A program made the translations under genes and the position numbers. A DNA stretch of 64,000 nucleotides from Duganella zoogloeoides (GTDB taxonomy: Bacteria > Pseudomonadota > Gammaproteobacteria > Burkholderiales > Burkholderiaceae_D): assembly GCF_034479515.1 (NCBI RefSeq), contig NZ_CP140152.1, positions 62,001-126,000 on the forward strand, given 5' to 3'. The notes below the pieces were generated by a model. It saw nothing but the letters and a program-made list of their open reading frames with translations. It did no database searches and was not told the DNA's origin. Shown here in pieces: positions 1-8,874 of the stretch (within the stretch, counting starts at the first letter, position 1; every line of letters starts with the position of its first letter).

Positions 1-393
1 CACCTGCGCGAGCGCGGCCACGTGCGCCGTGTGCTCCCACAACTGGTTGATTTGCTGCTTGAGGGCGGGATTGGTGACTTCGCTGCCGATCTGGCGCACG
101 ATCAGGGCCGCCACCAGCGATTGCAGGGTGCGCACGCCGAGCCGTTGCACGGCGGTTTTGACGCTGGTGATCTCGATGCCGGAGCGGTTGTAGGCCGCCG
201 AGTTGGCAATCGCCACGCTGCGCGCGGCCAGCAACGGGTTTGCCTGGATGAGTTTGGCTGCCGCTTCCACGTGGCAGTCGGGATCGTTCAATGCCTGCTG
301 CAAGCGCAGCGAAGCGTTGACGTTGGCGGGGAAGGTCAATTCCCCGCGGCCAGCCTGTTGAGCGATGGCCTTGAATGCGTCGAGTCTGTCCAT
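1..393 (-). CDS. HDOD-domain protein, N-terminal part (runs off window)
   Basis: The open reading frame starts at an ATG at 393 (MDRLDAFKAIAQ) and is still open at the window edge, so 131 residues are visible. Residues about 15-131 read like the start of an HDOD domain: a predicted helical segment, then LIQANPLLAARSVAIANSAA, then VKTAVQRLGVRTLQSLVAAL. This is the pattern of the HD-related domain found in bacterial signalling proteins that do not hydrolyse nucleotides. The role is probably in a regulatory or motility circuit, but the output domain, if any, lies outside the window. Family assignment is good; the cellular role is unknown. Confidence 0.75.
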   Translation of the reverse strand, partial: MDRLDAFKAIAQQAGRGELTFPANVNASLRLQQALNDPDCHVEAAAKLIQANPLLAARSVAIANSAAYNRSGIEITSVKTAVQRLGVRTLQSLVAALIVRQIGSEVTNPALKQQINQLWEHTAHVAALAQV

Positions 394-469
394 CCGAAAA
401 ATTATACGCGGAATATTGCTCCGTAGAACTTTTTGGTAGAACTTTTATGTAAAGACTTTTTAAACTGTC

Positions 470-748
470 TTACTCTTCGCTGAAGATGGCGTCGTAGCCG
501 TCGGTATTGTCCATGCCCTTGAGCTCGTCCACCAGGCCCAGGTCTTCCAGCTCTTCCACCGCGTTCATATAGCTGTTCGGTTTGGTTGCGCCGATCAGGC
601 GGAAGATTTCGCCTTCTTCATTGCGCACGCCGATCAACAGCTTTTCCAGGCGCACTTCGTCCTCGTGGGCGACGTTGAGCAGCAGGTTGCCGATGATGTG
701 TTTGTCGAATTTTGCCGGCTTGACGCCGTCGATCAGAGCAGTTTTCAA
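470..748 (-). CDS. small conserved-type protein of unknown function, coupled to MarR gene
   Basis: The product is an acidic protein of 92 residues, MKTALIDGVKPAKFDKHIIG onwards, with no signal peptide or membrane segment. I do not recognise the family. Its ATG overlaps the stop codon of the upstream MarR gene by 4 bases (ATGA arrangement), which indicates translational coupling and a shared transcript. The acidic C-terminus (DNTDGYDAIFSEE) and mixed helix/strand composition suggest a small soluble protein. A role together with the MarR regulator is inferred only from the coupling. Confidence 0.65.
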   Translation of the reverse strand: MKTALIDGVKPAKFDKHIIGNLLLNVAHEDEVRLEKLLIGVRNEEGEIFRLIGATKPNSYMNAVEELEDLGLVDELKGMDNTDGYDAIFSEE

Positions 749-1218
749 ATGATTTCCTTGGTTGGGTCGGTGATGGGCGCACAGTGATTGGCGCCAGCCA
801 TGACGGCATTCTTAAGCCTGGCGAGATTTTTTTCAAGGGCCGCGTAGTCTTCGTCGCTGTAATCGGCAAACATTTGCCGGCCCATCGCCACCATTGCCGG
901 AAACGCCGTGTGGAACGTGGCCTCGCCGGCGGCCGTGAGCCGGACAAAAAACGAACGCTTGTCGCAGTCGCTGCGCTCGCGCTCGACCAGGCCTTTCTGC
1001 TCCAGCCGTTCGATCACGCCGGTCATGGTGCCCTTGGTGATCAGGGTTTTCTCGCCCAGCTCCTTGTACGACATGCCCGGTGTATTGCCCAGCGTGGCGA
1101 TGATGTCGAACTGCGCATGGGTCAGACCGCAGGCGCGCGCGTGTTCCGCCGAGCTGCGCTCAAAGCTTTGCATGCACTCGGCCAGCAGCCGGACACTTTT
1201 CAAATATCGTTCGCCCAT
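745..1218 (-). CDS. MarR-family transcriptional regulator
   Basis: This 157-residue protein has the usual MarR length and layout: an N-terminal dimerisation helix, then a winged helix-turn-helix at about residues 35-100 with THAQFDIIATLGNTPGMSYK, LITKGTMTGVIERLEQKGLV and a wing containing the conserved DKRSFFVRLT (usually D-x-R-x-x-x-V-x-L-T). It binds DNA as a dimer and normally represses its own or neighbouring genes in response to small aromatic or oxidising ligands. It is divergent from the AraC-type regulator at 1299 and coupled to the small gene downstream. The ligand and targets cannot be read from the sequence. Confidence 0.9.
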   Translation of the reverse strand: MGERYLKSVRLLAECMQSFERSSAEHARACGLTHAQFDIIATLGNTPGMSYKELGEKTLITKGTMTGVIERLEQKGLVERERSDCDKRSFFVRLTAAGEATFHTAFPAMVAMGRQMFADYSDEDYAALEKNLARLKNAVMAGANHCAPITDPTKEII

Positions 1219-1298
1219 GGGGCGTGATTATAGCTGGTTCGCAATTTGCAGCCGGGGCGGGTACTATAGTGAACTTCCATTCATGCCCCAGCGTATCG

Positions 1299-2237
1299 AT
1301 GTCCTTTGCTAACCTGTCCGGCCTGGCCCGCCAACGGCCGCTGCGCGTGCTGCTGGTCAATGCGGGCGAGGCCGACGCGCTCACCTGGGCCGGCCTGGTG
1401 CAACCGCTGCGCATGGCCGCCGCCATGCTGGGACGCGACGCCTTCCAGCTTGAAACCATGACTCCTGCGCAAGTGGTGCTGGCCCAGCCCGGCTGGCAGA
1501 TTGCACTGCTGGTGGCCGACGACGCCGACCGCACCATGGCGCCGGAGCTGGCGCGCGCCGTGATCGAGCGCATCCGCAGCGCCGAATACTGGGGCGGCGT
1601 GGGCGCCGGCGTGCTCTGGCTGGCGCTGGCGGGCGTGATGGCCGGCGTGCGCGTGGCGCTGCCGTGGGCGCTGTACGGCGACACCGAGAGCATCACCGAC
1701 CGCGCCATCCTGAGCCAGCACTTGTTCGAACTCGACGGCCGTCACCTCAGTTGCTGCGGCGGCGCCGCCAGCATCGACTTCGCGCTGACCCTGGTCGAGC
1801 ACCTGTGCGGCGCCACGGTGCAGGCGGCGATCAAGGAAAACCTGTGCATCGAGCGCGTGCGCAGCCACGACGAGCGCCAGCGCATCGCCCTGCAGGCCCG
1901 CTTCGGCGCCTTGCAGCCACGCCTGTCGGAAGCGGTGACCCTGATGGAAACCAATATCGAGGAACCGCTGTCCACCGACGACATCGCCAACCTGGTGGGC
2001 CTGTCGCGCCGCCAGCTCGAACGCCTGTTCAAGCAGTACCTCGACAGCCTGCCGTCGCGCTACTACCTGGAGTTGCGCCTGCAACGTGCGCGCCAGTTGC
2101 TGCTCGAAACCAACCACTCGATCGTGCAGGTGGGACTGATGTGCGGCTTTTCATCGGGCTCGCATTTTTCCACGGCGTTCGGTGCTTTATTCGGCAATAC
2201 CCCCCGCGAAGAGCGTCAGCGTAAACTCGCCAATTAG
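1299..2237 (+). CDS. argR: GlxA/AraC-type regulator, probable ArgR of arginine catabolism
   Basis: The ATG at 1299 (MSFANLSGLARQRPLRVLLV) is preferred to the longer frame from 1224, whose extra 25 residues lie in the divergent promoter region; this gives 312 residues. The N-terminal 200 residues form a DJ-1/PfpI (GATase1-like) ligand domain. The C-terminal 100 residues carry two AraC helix-turn-helix units: LSTDDIANLVGLSRRQLERL and SIVQVGLMCGFSSGSHFSTA. In pseudomonads an AraC-type ArgR of this architecture lies beside and activates the aru operon and the NAD-glutamate dehydrogenase gene. Here it stands immediately upstream of aruC, and candidate half-sites lie in the gap. The symbol is inferred from context and architecture. 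Confidence 0.8.
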   Translation: MSFANLSGLARQRPLRVLLVNAGEADALTWAGLVQPLRMAAAMLGRDAFQLETMTPAQVVLAQPGWQIALLVADDADRTMAPELARAVIERIRSAEYWGGVGAGVLWLALAGVMAGVRVALPWALYGDTESITDRAILSQHLFELDGRHLSCCGGAASIDFALTLVEHLCGATVQAAIKENLCIERVRSHDERQRIALQARFGALQPRLSEAVTLMETNIEEPLSTDDIANLVGLSRRQLERLFKQYLDSLPSRYYLELRLQRARQLLLETNHSIVQVGLMCGFSSGSHFSTAFGALFGNTPREERQRKLAN

Positions 2238-2248
2238 GCAAGCTTTCC

Positions 2249-2292
2249 TGACGGCCAAAAGTGAAAAACCTTGTCGCCATTAGAAAAGAGTT
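2249..2292 (+). promoter_or_regulatory. candidate ArgR (AraC-type) tandem half-sites upstream of aruC
   Basis: At 2272-2287 the sequence reads TGTCGC, eight bases, then AA. This fits the half-site I recall for the Pseudomonas AraC-type ArgR (TGTCGC-N8-AA). A weaker copy, TGACGG-N8-GA, begins at 2249, 23 bases upstream in the same orientation, which fits a tandem arrangement. A -10-like TATAAT follows at 2309-2314. The match is read by eye and the function is inferred. Confidence 0.5.
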
Positions 2293-2308
2293 TTAGCATG
2301 CGGCTTTT

Positions 2309-2314
2309 TATAAT
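2309..2314 (+). promoter_or_regulatory. -10-like element of the aruC promoter
   Basis: A perfect TATAAT stands 63 bases before the aruC start. No good -35 hexamer lies 17 bases upstream, as expected for a promoter that depends on an activator; the candidate ArgR sites end about 20 bases upstream. Confidence 0.45.
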
Positions 2315-2376
2315 GGGTCTCGCGGCACGTTGCCGCGCGCAACCCAAGTACTCTCCAACATGAATAAGGGAATGCC

Positions 2377-3615
2377 ATGAACGCCAAAGATACGACCGCT
2401 ACCACCCGTCCTGTGACGCGTCAGACGTATGACGAAGTCCTGGTGCCTACTTACGCACCGGCAGCGATGGTTCCGGTCCGAGGCTCTGGCCTGGACCTGT
2501 GGGACCAGAATGGCAAGCACTACCTGGACTTCACGTCCGGCATCGCCGTCAACTCGCTCGGCCACTGCAACCCGGTCGTGGTCGAGGCACTGACGCGCCA
2601 GGCCAACACCCTGTGGCACCTCGGTAACGGCTACACCAACGAGCCGGTGCTGCGCCTGGGCCTGGCACTGACCGAAGCTACGTTTGCCGATCGCGCCTTC
2701 TTCTGCAACTCGGGCGCCGAAGCCAACGAAGCCGCACTGAAGCTGGCCCGTAAATACGCGCACGCCAAGTTCGGCCCGCACAAGTCGCGCATCGTCTCGT
2801 GCCTGCAATCGTTCCACGGCCGCACGCTGTTTACCGTTTCGGTAGGTGGCCAGTCGAAGTACACCGAAGGCTTCGAGCCGCTTCCACCGTCGATCGACCA
2901 CATCGTCTACAACGATATCGAAGCGGCACGCGCGGCGATTACCGATGACGTGTGCGCCGTGATCGTCGAGCCGCTGCAAGGCGAGGGCGGCGTGGTGCCG
3001 GGCGACCAAGCCTACCTGCAAGCGCTGCGCGACCTGTGCGACCAGACCGGCGCCGTGCTGATCTTCGACGAAGTGCAATGCGGCATGGGCCGTACCGGCG
3101 ACCTGTTCCACTACATGACCTACGGCATCACCCCGGACGTGCTGACGTCCGCCAAGGCGCTGGGCAACGGCTACCCGGTCGCTGCCATGCTGACCACCAA
3201 TGAGTTGGCGGCCACCCTGGGCGTGGGCAGCCACGGCACCACCTACGGCGGCAACCCGCTGGCCGCTACGGTGGCGCTGACCGTGCTGGAAACCATCAAC
3301 CAGCCCGAGTTCCTGGCGCGCGTGAAACAGGCCGGCGACAAGCTGCGCGGCACCATGGAGCAATTGATCGCCGATTACCCGCAAGTGTTTGCGCTGGTAC
3401 GCGGCGCCGGCCTGCTGCTGGGCATGGTGGTCACCGACGCCTGGAAAGGCCGCTCGAAAGACATCCAGAAAGCCGCTGAAGCGAACGGCCTGATGGTGCT
3501 GATCGCCGGCATGGACGTGCTGCGCCTGGCGCCGGCGCTGATCGTCACCGACGAGCAGATTGCCGAAGCCGACCGCATCCTGCGCCTGTCGATCGATGGT
3601 TTGCTGAAGGCGTAA
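2377..3615 (+). CDS. aruC: succinylornithine (acetylornithine) transaminase
   Basis: This PLP-dependent class-III aminotransferase (412 residues, normal length) catalyses step 3 of the arginine succinyltransferase (AST) pathway: N2-succinylornithine + 2-oxoglutarate to succinylglutamate semialdehyde + glutamate. Conserved features include FFCNSGAEANEAALKLARKY (phosphate-binding region), FHGRTLFT, VIVEPLQGEGGV, the PLP-contacting Asp in LIFDEVQCGMGRTG, and the Schiff-base lysine in TSAKALGNGYP. Enzymes of this family often also serve as acetylornithine transaminase in biosynthesis, so dual use (ArgD/AstC) is possible. It is the first gene of the AST cluster and is separated from aruF by a palindromic repeat element. 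Confidence 0.93.
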   Translation: MNAKDTTATTRPVTRQTYDEVLVPTYAPAAMVPVRGSGLDLWDQNGKHYLDFTSGIAVNSLGHCNPVVVEALTRQANTLWHLGNGYTNEPVLRLGLALTEATFADRAFFCNSGAEANEAALKLARKYAHAKFGPHKSRIVSCLQSFHGRTLFTVSVGGQSKYTEGFEPLPPSIDHIVYNDIEAARAAITDDVCAVIVEPLQGEGGVVPGDQAYLQALRDLCDQTGAVLIFDEVQCGMGRTGDLFHYMTYGITPDVLTSAKALGNGYPVAAMLTTNELAATLGVGSHGTTYGGNPLAATVALTVLETINQPEFLARVKQAGDKLRGTMEQLIADYPQVFALVRGAGLLLGMVVTDAWKGRSKDIQKAAEANGLMVLIAGMDVLRLAPALIVTDEQIAEADRILRLSIDGLLKA

Positions 3616-3662
3616 ATTTCGCCGCCGACGTTTCCGGGTGGGCGCCTTGCCTGTACCCTAAC

Positions 3663-3781
3663 GGGGGCCTCGAAAACCGTAGCGAGCGGCGCGATATTGT
3701 CTCGAGTAGCGCAAGCGTACGGACGTACGCTGAGCAACGCAGAGGCAATAGCGCCCCGCGCAGTAGGTTTTCGAGCCCCCT
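3663..3781. repeat. ~118-bp imperfect palindromic intergenic element, copy 1
   Basis: The outer arms are GGGGGCCTCGAAAACC (3663 on) and GGTTTTCGAGCCCCC (ending at 3780). The arms remain largely complementary inward to a centre at 3715-3730, GCGTACGGACGTACGC. The element lies between aruC and aruF. A second, diverged element of the same plan (GTAC-N-GTAC centre, GAGCAACGCAG-like shoulder) is at 23150-23250. It could fold into a long hairpin in RNA and modulate aruC versus aruFG expression, or be a mobile palindromic repeat. Confidence 0.75.
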
Positions 3782-3796
3782 ACCGAAGGAGTTCCC

Positions 3797-4834
3797 ATGT
3801 ATGTAGTCCGTCCGGTCGAACTAGCGGATATCGGCGCCCTCGAGGCGCTGGCCGCAGTACCCATGCCGGGAGTGCATACCCTGCCCAAGACACGCGAGAA
3901 AATCCTCGCCATGATCGAGGGTTCGATCGCTTCCTTTGCCGCGCAGGTCGATATCGCCAGCGAGGAATCGTACCTGCTGGTGCTGGAAAACCTGGCCGAT
4001 GGCGCCATTGCCGGCACCGCCGCCATCTTTGCCGCTGCCGGGTCCAACGGCACCTATTTTTCGTTCCGCAACGACGTCATCCAGCAAGTCTCGCGCGACC
4101 TCAATATCAGCCACAGCGTGCATGCGCTCACCTTGTGCTCGGAGCTCACCGGCTACTCGCAGCTGTCGAGCTTTTACGTGGGCGAGCGCGAACAGGGCAC
4201 GGCTGAAGCGGCGCTGCTGTCGCGCGCTCGGCTGATGTTTGCCGTGCTGGCGCCGCACCGCTTTTCCGACCGCTTCTTCGTGCCGCTGGCCGGCGTTACC
4301 GATGCCAATGGCGGTTCGCCGTTCTGGGATGCGCTGGGCCGCAAGTTCTTCCAGATGGATTTTCTCGATGCCGAACGCGTGATCGGTGGCGCCCGCAACC
4401 GCACCCTGATCGTGGAACTGATGCCGCACTATCCGGTATACGTGCCGCTGCTGCCGGGCGACGCCCAGGCCGCCATGGGCCAGATCCATCCGTCGGGCGA
4501 ACTGGCGTTCAATCTGCTCACGGCCGAAGGTTTCGAGGCCGACGACTATATCGACATTTTCGATGGCGGTCCGATCTTGCAGGCCCATAAAAATTCGCTG
4601 CGCACCTTCACCGGCGCGCTGCAACGGCGCGCCGCCGTGGCGCCGGAATTGCGCGATCGCGGCCGCGAACCGCAGGTGCGCTACGCCATTTCGTCCGGCT
4701 TTGAGCACAACTTCCGCGCCGTCATCGCCGACTGCGCCGCGCTCGAAGCGCAGGTAACCGTGGCCTTGCCGGCAGAGGTGCTGGACACGCTGAACATCGC
4801 GGACGGCGACACCGTCATCTGCGTCCGAATCTGA
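3797..4834 (+). CDS. aruF: arginine N-succinyltransferase, alpha subunit
   Basis: This is the AstA/AruF-family protein of 345 residues. With AruG it forms the heteromeric succinyltransferase that transfers succinyl from succinyl-CoA to the alpha-amino group of L-arginine, the first AST step. The family N-terminus MYVVRPVELADIGALEALAA is intact, followed by FSFRNDVIQQVSRDLNISHS, LCSELTGYSQLSSFYV and SPFWDALGRKFFQMDF, a conserved block shared with the beta subunit. The start has a good ribosome site (GAAGGAG, 5 bases upstream). It is followed after 13 bases by aruG, with which it is about one third identical by eye, so the pair arose by duplication. Confidence 0.93.
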   Translation: MYVVRPVELADIGALEALAAVPMPGVHTLPKTREKILAMIEGSIASFAAQVDIASEESYLLVLENLADGAIAGTAAIFAAAGSNGTYFSFRNDVIQQVSRDLNISHSVHALTLCSELTGYSQLSSFYVGEREQGTAEAALLSRARLMFAVLAPHRFSDRFFVPLAGVTDANGGSPFWDALGRKFFQMDFLDAERVIGGARNRTLIVELMPHYPVYVPLLPGDAQAAMGQIHPSGELAFNLLTAEGFEADDYIDIFDGGPILQAHKNSLRTFTGALQRRAAVAPELRDRGREPQVRYAISSGFEHNFRAVIADCAALEAQVTVALPAEVLDTLNIADGDTVICVRI

Positions 4835-4847
4835 GACTGGACCACCT

Positions 4848-5903
4848 ATGCTAGTAGTACGCGCCATCCAAGCCGACGACCTCGACGCCCTGTACGTGAT
4901 GGCCACGCAGGTCGGCAGCGGCATGACCACCTTGAAGCCCGACATGAAGATGATGGGCGACCGATTGGCGATCGCGGTCGCCTCGTTTGCCGAAACCATC
5001 GCGCCCGAAAAGCGCGACTACATGTTCGTGATGGAAGATACCGACACGGGCCGCCTGGCCGGCGTGTGCGCCATCAAGGGTGCGGTGGGCCTGAACGAGC
5101 CGTTTTATAACTACCGCATCGGCACCCTGGTGCACTCGAGCCGCGAGATCGACGTGTTCACGCGCATGGAAACGCTGTACCTGTCGAACGATCTCACCGG
5201 CAGCACCGAACTGTGCTCGCTGTTCCTGCACCCCGACTACCGCACCGGCAACAACGGCAAGCTGCTGTCGAAAAGCCGCTTCCTGTTCATCGCCCAGTTC
5301 CCGCACCTGTTTACCGAAAAGCTGATCGCCGAAATGCGCGGTTACCAGGAAGAAAACGGCCGCTCGCCGTTCTACGAAGGGCTGGGTCGCCACTTCTTCA
5401 AGATGGACTTCGACCATGTCGATGCGCTCACCGCAGTCGGCAAAAAATCGTTCATCGCCGAGCTGATGCCGCGCCAGCCTTTGTATGTGGCCTACCTGCC
5501 GGACGATGCGCAAGAGGTGATCGGCAAGGTCCACACGTCCACCGCGCCGGCGCGCCGGCTGCTGGAACAGGAGGGCCTGTATTTCGAAGGCTACGTCGAT
5601 ATTTTCGACGCCGGCCCGGTGCTGCAGGCGCGCGTGTCCGAATTGCGCGCCATGCGCGACAGCGTGCTGGCGCATGTCGGTACCACGGTGGCGCCCGATG
5701 CCGCGTGCGCCACCGTGGCCGACCCGGAGCCGCTGCTGGTATCGAACACCACGCTCCACGATTTCCGCATGATCCTGTCGCAGACCGCGCCAGTGAACGG
5801 CGCCGTGGCGCTGTCGGCAGCGGAGCAGGACGCCCTGCGCTGCGCCGACGGCGACGCCGTGCGCACCCTGTCGCTCAATCCGAGGAAGAATCCCCATGTT
5901 TAA
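4848..5903 (+). CDS. aruG: arginine N-succinyltransferase, beta subunit
   Basis: This is the partner of AruF (351 residues). Diagnostic blocks match the alpha subunit: MLVVRAIQADDLDALYVMAT, FYNYRIGTLVHSSREI, LYLSNDLTGSTELCSLFLHP and SPFYEGLGRHFFKMDFDHVD. It acts in the cytoplasm in step 1 of the AST pathway. The 3' end overlaps astD by 8 bases, so the two are translationally coupled. Pseudomonads and many betaproteobacteria have this two-subunit form, whereas enteric bacteria have a single AstA. Confidence 0.93.
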   Translation: MLVVRAIQADDLDALYVMATQVGSGMTTLKPDMKMMGDRLAIAVASFAETIAPEKRDYMFVMEDTDTGRLAGVCAIKGAVGLNEPFYNYRIGTLVHSSREIDVFTRMETLYLSNDLTGSTELCSLFLHPDYRTGNNGKLLSKSRFLFIAQFPHLFTEKLIAEMRGYQEENGRSPFYEGLGRHFFKMDFDHVDALTAVGKKSFIAELMPRQPLYVAYLPDDAQEVIGKVHTSTAPARRLLEQEGLYFEGYVDIFDAGPVLQARVSELRAMRDSVLAHVGTTVAPDAACATVADPEPLLVSNTTLHDFRMILSQTAPVNGAVALSAAEQDALRCADGDAVRTLSLNPRKNPHV

Positions 5904-7392
5904 TACCGTGAACAACCCCCTGAGCAATGTCCTGAGCAACTTCGTCAACGGCCAGTGGTCGGTGGGCGGCGGCGCCGAACTGGTCACCGTCGATCCATCG
6001 AACGGCCAGCAAACCTGGGCCAGCCGCGAATCGACGCCCCAGGATGTCAATGCGGCCTGCACCGCTGCGCAAGCCGCATTCGAAGCATGGGCGTTGACAC
6101 CGCTGGAAGAACGCATCGCGGTATGCCTGCGCTTCCGCGACCTGTTGAAACAGGATGCGGAAGAACTGGCGCTCTTGATCGCCGAGGAAGTGGGCAAACC
6201 GTTGTGGGAAGCGCGCACCGAGGTGACCACCATGGCCAACAAGATCGACGTCTCGGTGCAGGCCTATAACGCCCGCACCGGCCTCACGCAGAACAAGGTG
6301 GCCGATGGCGAGGCGGTGCTGCGGCACCGCCCGCACGGCGTGTTCGGCGTGTTCGGACCGTACAACTTCCCCGGCCACCTGCCCAACGGCCATATCGTGC
6401 CGGCGCTCATCGCCGGCAATACCGTGGTCTTCAAGCCGAGCGAATACGCGCCGCGCACGGCGATCAAGACCGTGCAGCTGTGGGAGCAGGCCGGCTTGCC
6501 GGCCGGCGTGATCAACCTGGTCAACGGCGGCCGCGAGACCGGCATCGCGCTGGGCCAGAATCCGCAGCTCGACGGCGTGCTGTTTACCGGCAGCTGCCCC
6601 ACCGGCACCGCGCTGCACAAGCAGTTCGGCGGCCAGCCGGGCAAGATGCTGGCGCTGGAAATGGGCGGCAACAATCCGCTGGTGATCTGGGATGCGAACG
6701 ATATCGATGCTGCCGTGTTCATGGCCGTGTCGTCGGCGTTCATCTCGGCCGGCCAGCGCTGCACCTGCGCGCGCCGCCTGATCGTCCAGCAGGGGCCTGC
6801 CGGCGACGCACTGATTGCCCGCCTGGTGGACGTGGCCAGCCGCCTGACGGTGGGCGCCTCGAACGCGGAACCGGCGCCGTTCATGGGCCCCGTCGTCTCC
6901 TCTGCGATTGCCAAACGGCTGGTGCAGGCGCAGGAAGACATGGTCGCCAAGGGCGGCGTGAGCCTGCTCGCCATGCGCCACCTCGACGAGAACACCGGCT
7001 TCGTCACGGCCGGCATCGTCGATGTGACCGATGCCGAGGACATCCCCGACGAAGAGTGGTTCGGCCCCCTGCTGCAGGTGATCCGCGTGGCCGATTTCGA
7101 CGCGGCCATCCGCACCGCCAACGCCACCGAATTCGGCCTGGCCTCGGCGCTGATCTCGAACGACGAAAACCTGTGGAAGATTTTTCAGGTGCGCGCGCGC
7201 GCCGGCATCGTCAACTGGAACCGTCCGACCACGGGCGCCGCCAGCACCGCGCCGTTCGGAGGCGTGGGCAAGTCCGGCAACCATCGCCCGAGCGCCTATT
7301 ACGCTTCCGACTACTGCGCGTACCCGGTTGCCTCGATCGAAAACCCCGCACTGGAACTGCCGGCCAAGCTGTCGCCCGGCATGCACTTCTAA
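5896..7392 (+). CDS. astD: succinylglutamate semialdehyde dehydrogenase
   Basis: This NAD-dependent aldehyde dehydrogenase (498 residues, full length) performs step 4 of the AST pathway, oxidising N-succinylglutamate 5-semialdehyde to N-succinylglutamate. Visible motifs are GVFGPYNFPGHLPNGHIVPA (AstD-type substrate region), the cofactor loop FTGSCPTG, the general base Glu in LALEMGGNNPLVIWD and the catalytic Cys in ISAGQRCTCARR. The ATG at 5896 lies inside the end of aruG and has its own AGGAAG ribosome site. The gene lies between the succinyltransferase subunits and astB. Confidence 0.93.
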   Translation: MFNTVNNPLSNVLSNFVNGQWSVGGGAELVTVDPSNGQQTWASRESTPQDVNAACTAAQAAFEAWALTPLEERIAVCLRFRDLLKQDAEELALLIAEEVGKPLWEARTEVTTMANKIDVSVQAYNARTGLTQNKVADGEAVLRHRPHGVFGVFGPYNFPGHLPNGHIVPALIAGNTVVFKPSEYAPRTAIKTVQLWEQAGLPAGVINLVNGGRETGIALGQNPQLDGVLFTGSCPTGTALHKQFGGQPGKMLALEMGGNNPLVIWDANDIDAAVFMAVSSAFISAGQRCTCARRLIVQQGPAGDALIARLVDVASRLTVGASNAEPAPFMGPVVSSAIAKRLVQAQEDMVAKGGVSLLAMRHLDENTGFVTAGIVDVTDAEDIPDEEWFGPLLQVIRVADFDAAIRTANATEFGLASALISNDENLWKIFQVRARAGIVNWNRPTTGAASTAPFGGVGKSGNHRPSAYYASDYCAYPVASIENPALELPAKLSPGMHF

Positions 7393-7404
7393 GGAAGCTC
7401 CACC

Positions 7405-8745
7405 ATGCCCGCACGCGAATTCAACTTCGACGGCCTGGTCGGCCCGTCGCACAACTACGCCGGCCTGTCGTTCGGTAACGTCGCCTCGTTCAACAACGTC
7501 AAGAGCGCGAGCAATCCCAAGCTGGCCGCCTTGCAGGGACTGGCCAAGATGCGCGCGCTGGCCGCGCGCGGCTTCGGCCAGGCCGTGATGCCGCCGCAGG
7601 TGCGCCCCAACTTCCGCCTGCTGCGCAGCGTGGGTTTTACCGGCACCGACGCCGAGGTGCTGGCCAAGGCTGCGAAAGACGCGCCGGTAATCCTGGCCAG
7701 CGCGTATTCGGCGTCACCGATGTGGACCGCGAATGCGGCGACCGTCAGTCCGTCGGCCGACAGCGCGGACGGGCGCGCGCATTTCACCGCCGCCAACCTG
7801 AACAACAAGCTGCACCGCGCCTTCGAGCACACGCAGTCGGCGCGCAGCCTGCGCGCCATCTTCGCCGATCGAAAACACTTTGCCGTGCACGATGCGCTGC
7901 CCGGTACCCCGGCGTTCGGCGACGAGGGCGCGGCCAACCACACGCGCTTTGCCCAGGACCATGGCAGTGCCGGCGTGGAGCTGTTCGTCTATGGCCGCAC
8001 CGAGTTCGATGCGGCGGCGCTGGCGCCCAAGCGCTTCCCGGCGCGGCAAACGCTGGAAGCCTCGCAAGCCGTGGCGCGCCTGCATGGCTTGTCGCACGAG
8101 CGCACCGTGTACGTGCAGCAGAACCCCGACGTGATCGACCAGGGCGTGTTCCACAATGACGTGATCGCGGTCGGCAACGGCAATGTGCTGTTCTACCACG
8201 AGCAGGCGTTTGCCAATGAGGCGGACGCCATCGAGCGGCTGCGCCGCGCGGTGGGCGAGGTGGGAGCGCAGTTCAATCCGATTCGCGTGGCGACATCGCA
8301 GGTGGCGGTGGCCGACACCGTGGCCAGCTACCTGTTCAACAGCCAGCTGCTGACCAAGGATGGCGGCAAGATGGCGCTGGTGGTGCCGCAGGAATGCCAG
8401 GAAAACGCCGCCGTGGCGCGTTACCTGGAAGGCCTGCTGGCCGAGCAGGGCGCGATCGATGAACTGATCACGTTCGATCTGCGCCAGTCGATGCGCAACG
8501 GCGGCGGCCCGGCATGCCTGCGCCTGCGCGTGGCGCTGACCGAGGCGGAAAGCCTGGCCATGCACCAGGGCGTGGTGATGACCGAAGCGCTGTACCACAC
8601 GCTGGTGGCGTGGGTGGAAAAGCACTACCGCGAGAGCCTGTCGCCGGATGACCTGGCCGACCCGCAACTGGCGATCGAGGTGTGCACGGCGCTGGAAGAT
8701 TTGAGCCGGATCCTGGATTTGCCCGACCTGTACGATTTGAGTTGA
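7405..8745 (+). CDS. astB: N-succinylarginine dihydrolase
   Basis: This is an amidinotransferase-fold enzyme (446 residues) that hydrolyses N2-succinylarginine to N2-succinylornithine, two ammonia and CO2, the second AST step. Family motifs are present: N-terminal [35 protein letters not shown], the catalytic His in [19 protein letters not shown] and the catalytic Cys in [14 protein letters not shown]. It starts 12 bases after astD. About 130 bases separate it from gdhB, the largest gap after the one following aruC. Confidence 0.94.
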   Translation: MPAREFNFDGLVGPSHNYAGLSFGNVASFNNVKSASNPKLAALQGLAKMRALAARGFGQAVMPPQVRPNFRLLRSVGFTGTDAEVLAKAAKDAPVILASAYSASPMWTANAATVSPSADSADGRAHFTAANLNNKLHRAFEHTQSARSLRAIFADRKHFAVHDALPGTPAFGDEGAANHTRFAQDHGSAGVELFVYGRTEFDAAALAPKRFPARQTLEASQAVARLHGLSHERTVYVQQNPDVIDQGVFHNDVIAVGNGNVLFYHEQAFANEADAIERLRRAVGEVGAQFNPIRVATSQVAVADTVASYLFNSQLLTKDGGKMALVVPQECQENAAVARYLEGLLAEQGAIDELITFDLRQSMRNGGGPACLRLRVALTEAESLAMHQGVVMTEALYHTLVAWVEKHYRESLSPDDLADPQLAIEVCTALEDLSRILDLPDLYDLS

Positions 8746-8874
8746 CCTGCAATCCTTCTGGTATGGGCGCGAAGTTTTAAAAGCTGGTCTAATACCGCAT
8801 CACCACACCTTGACGCCACAAGCAACAAGGCGTGGGCATTTGAAAAATACCTATAACGTATCGGAGAAGCAACG

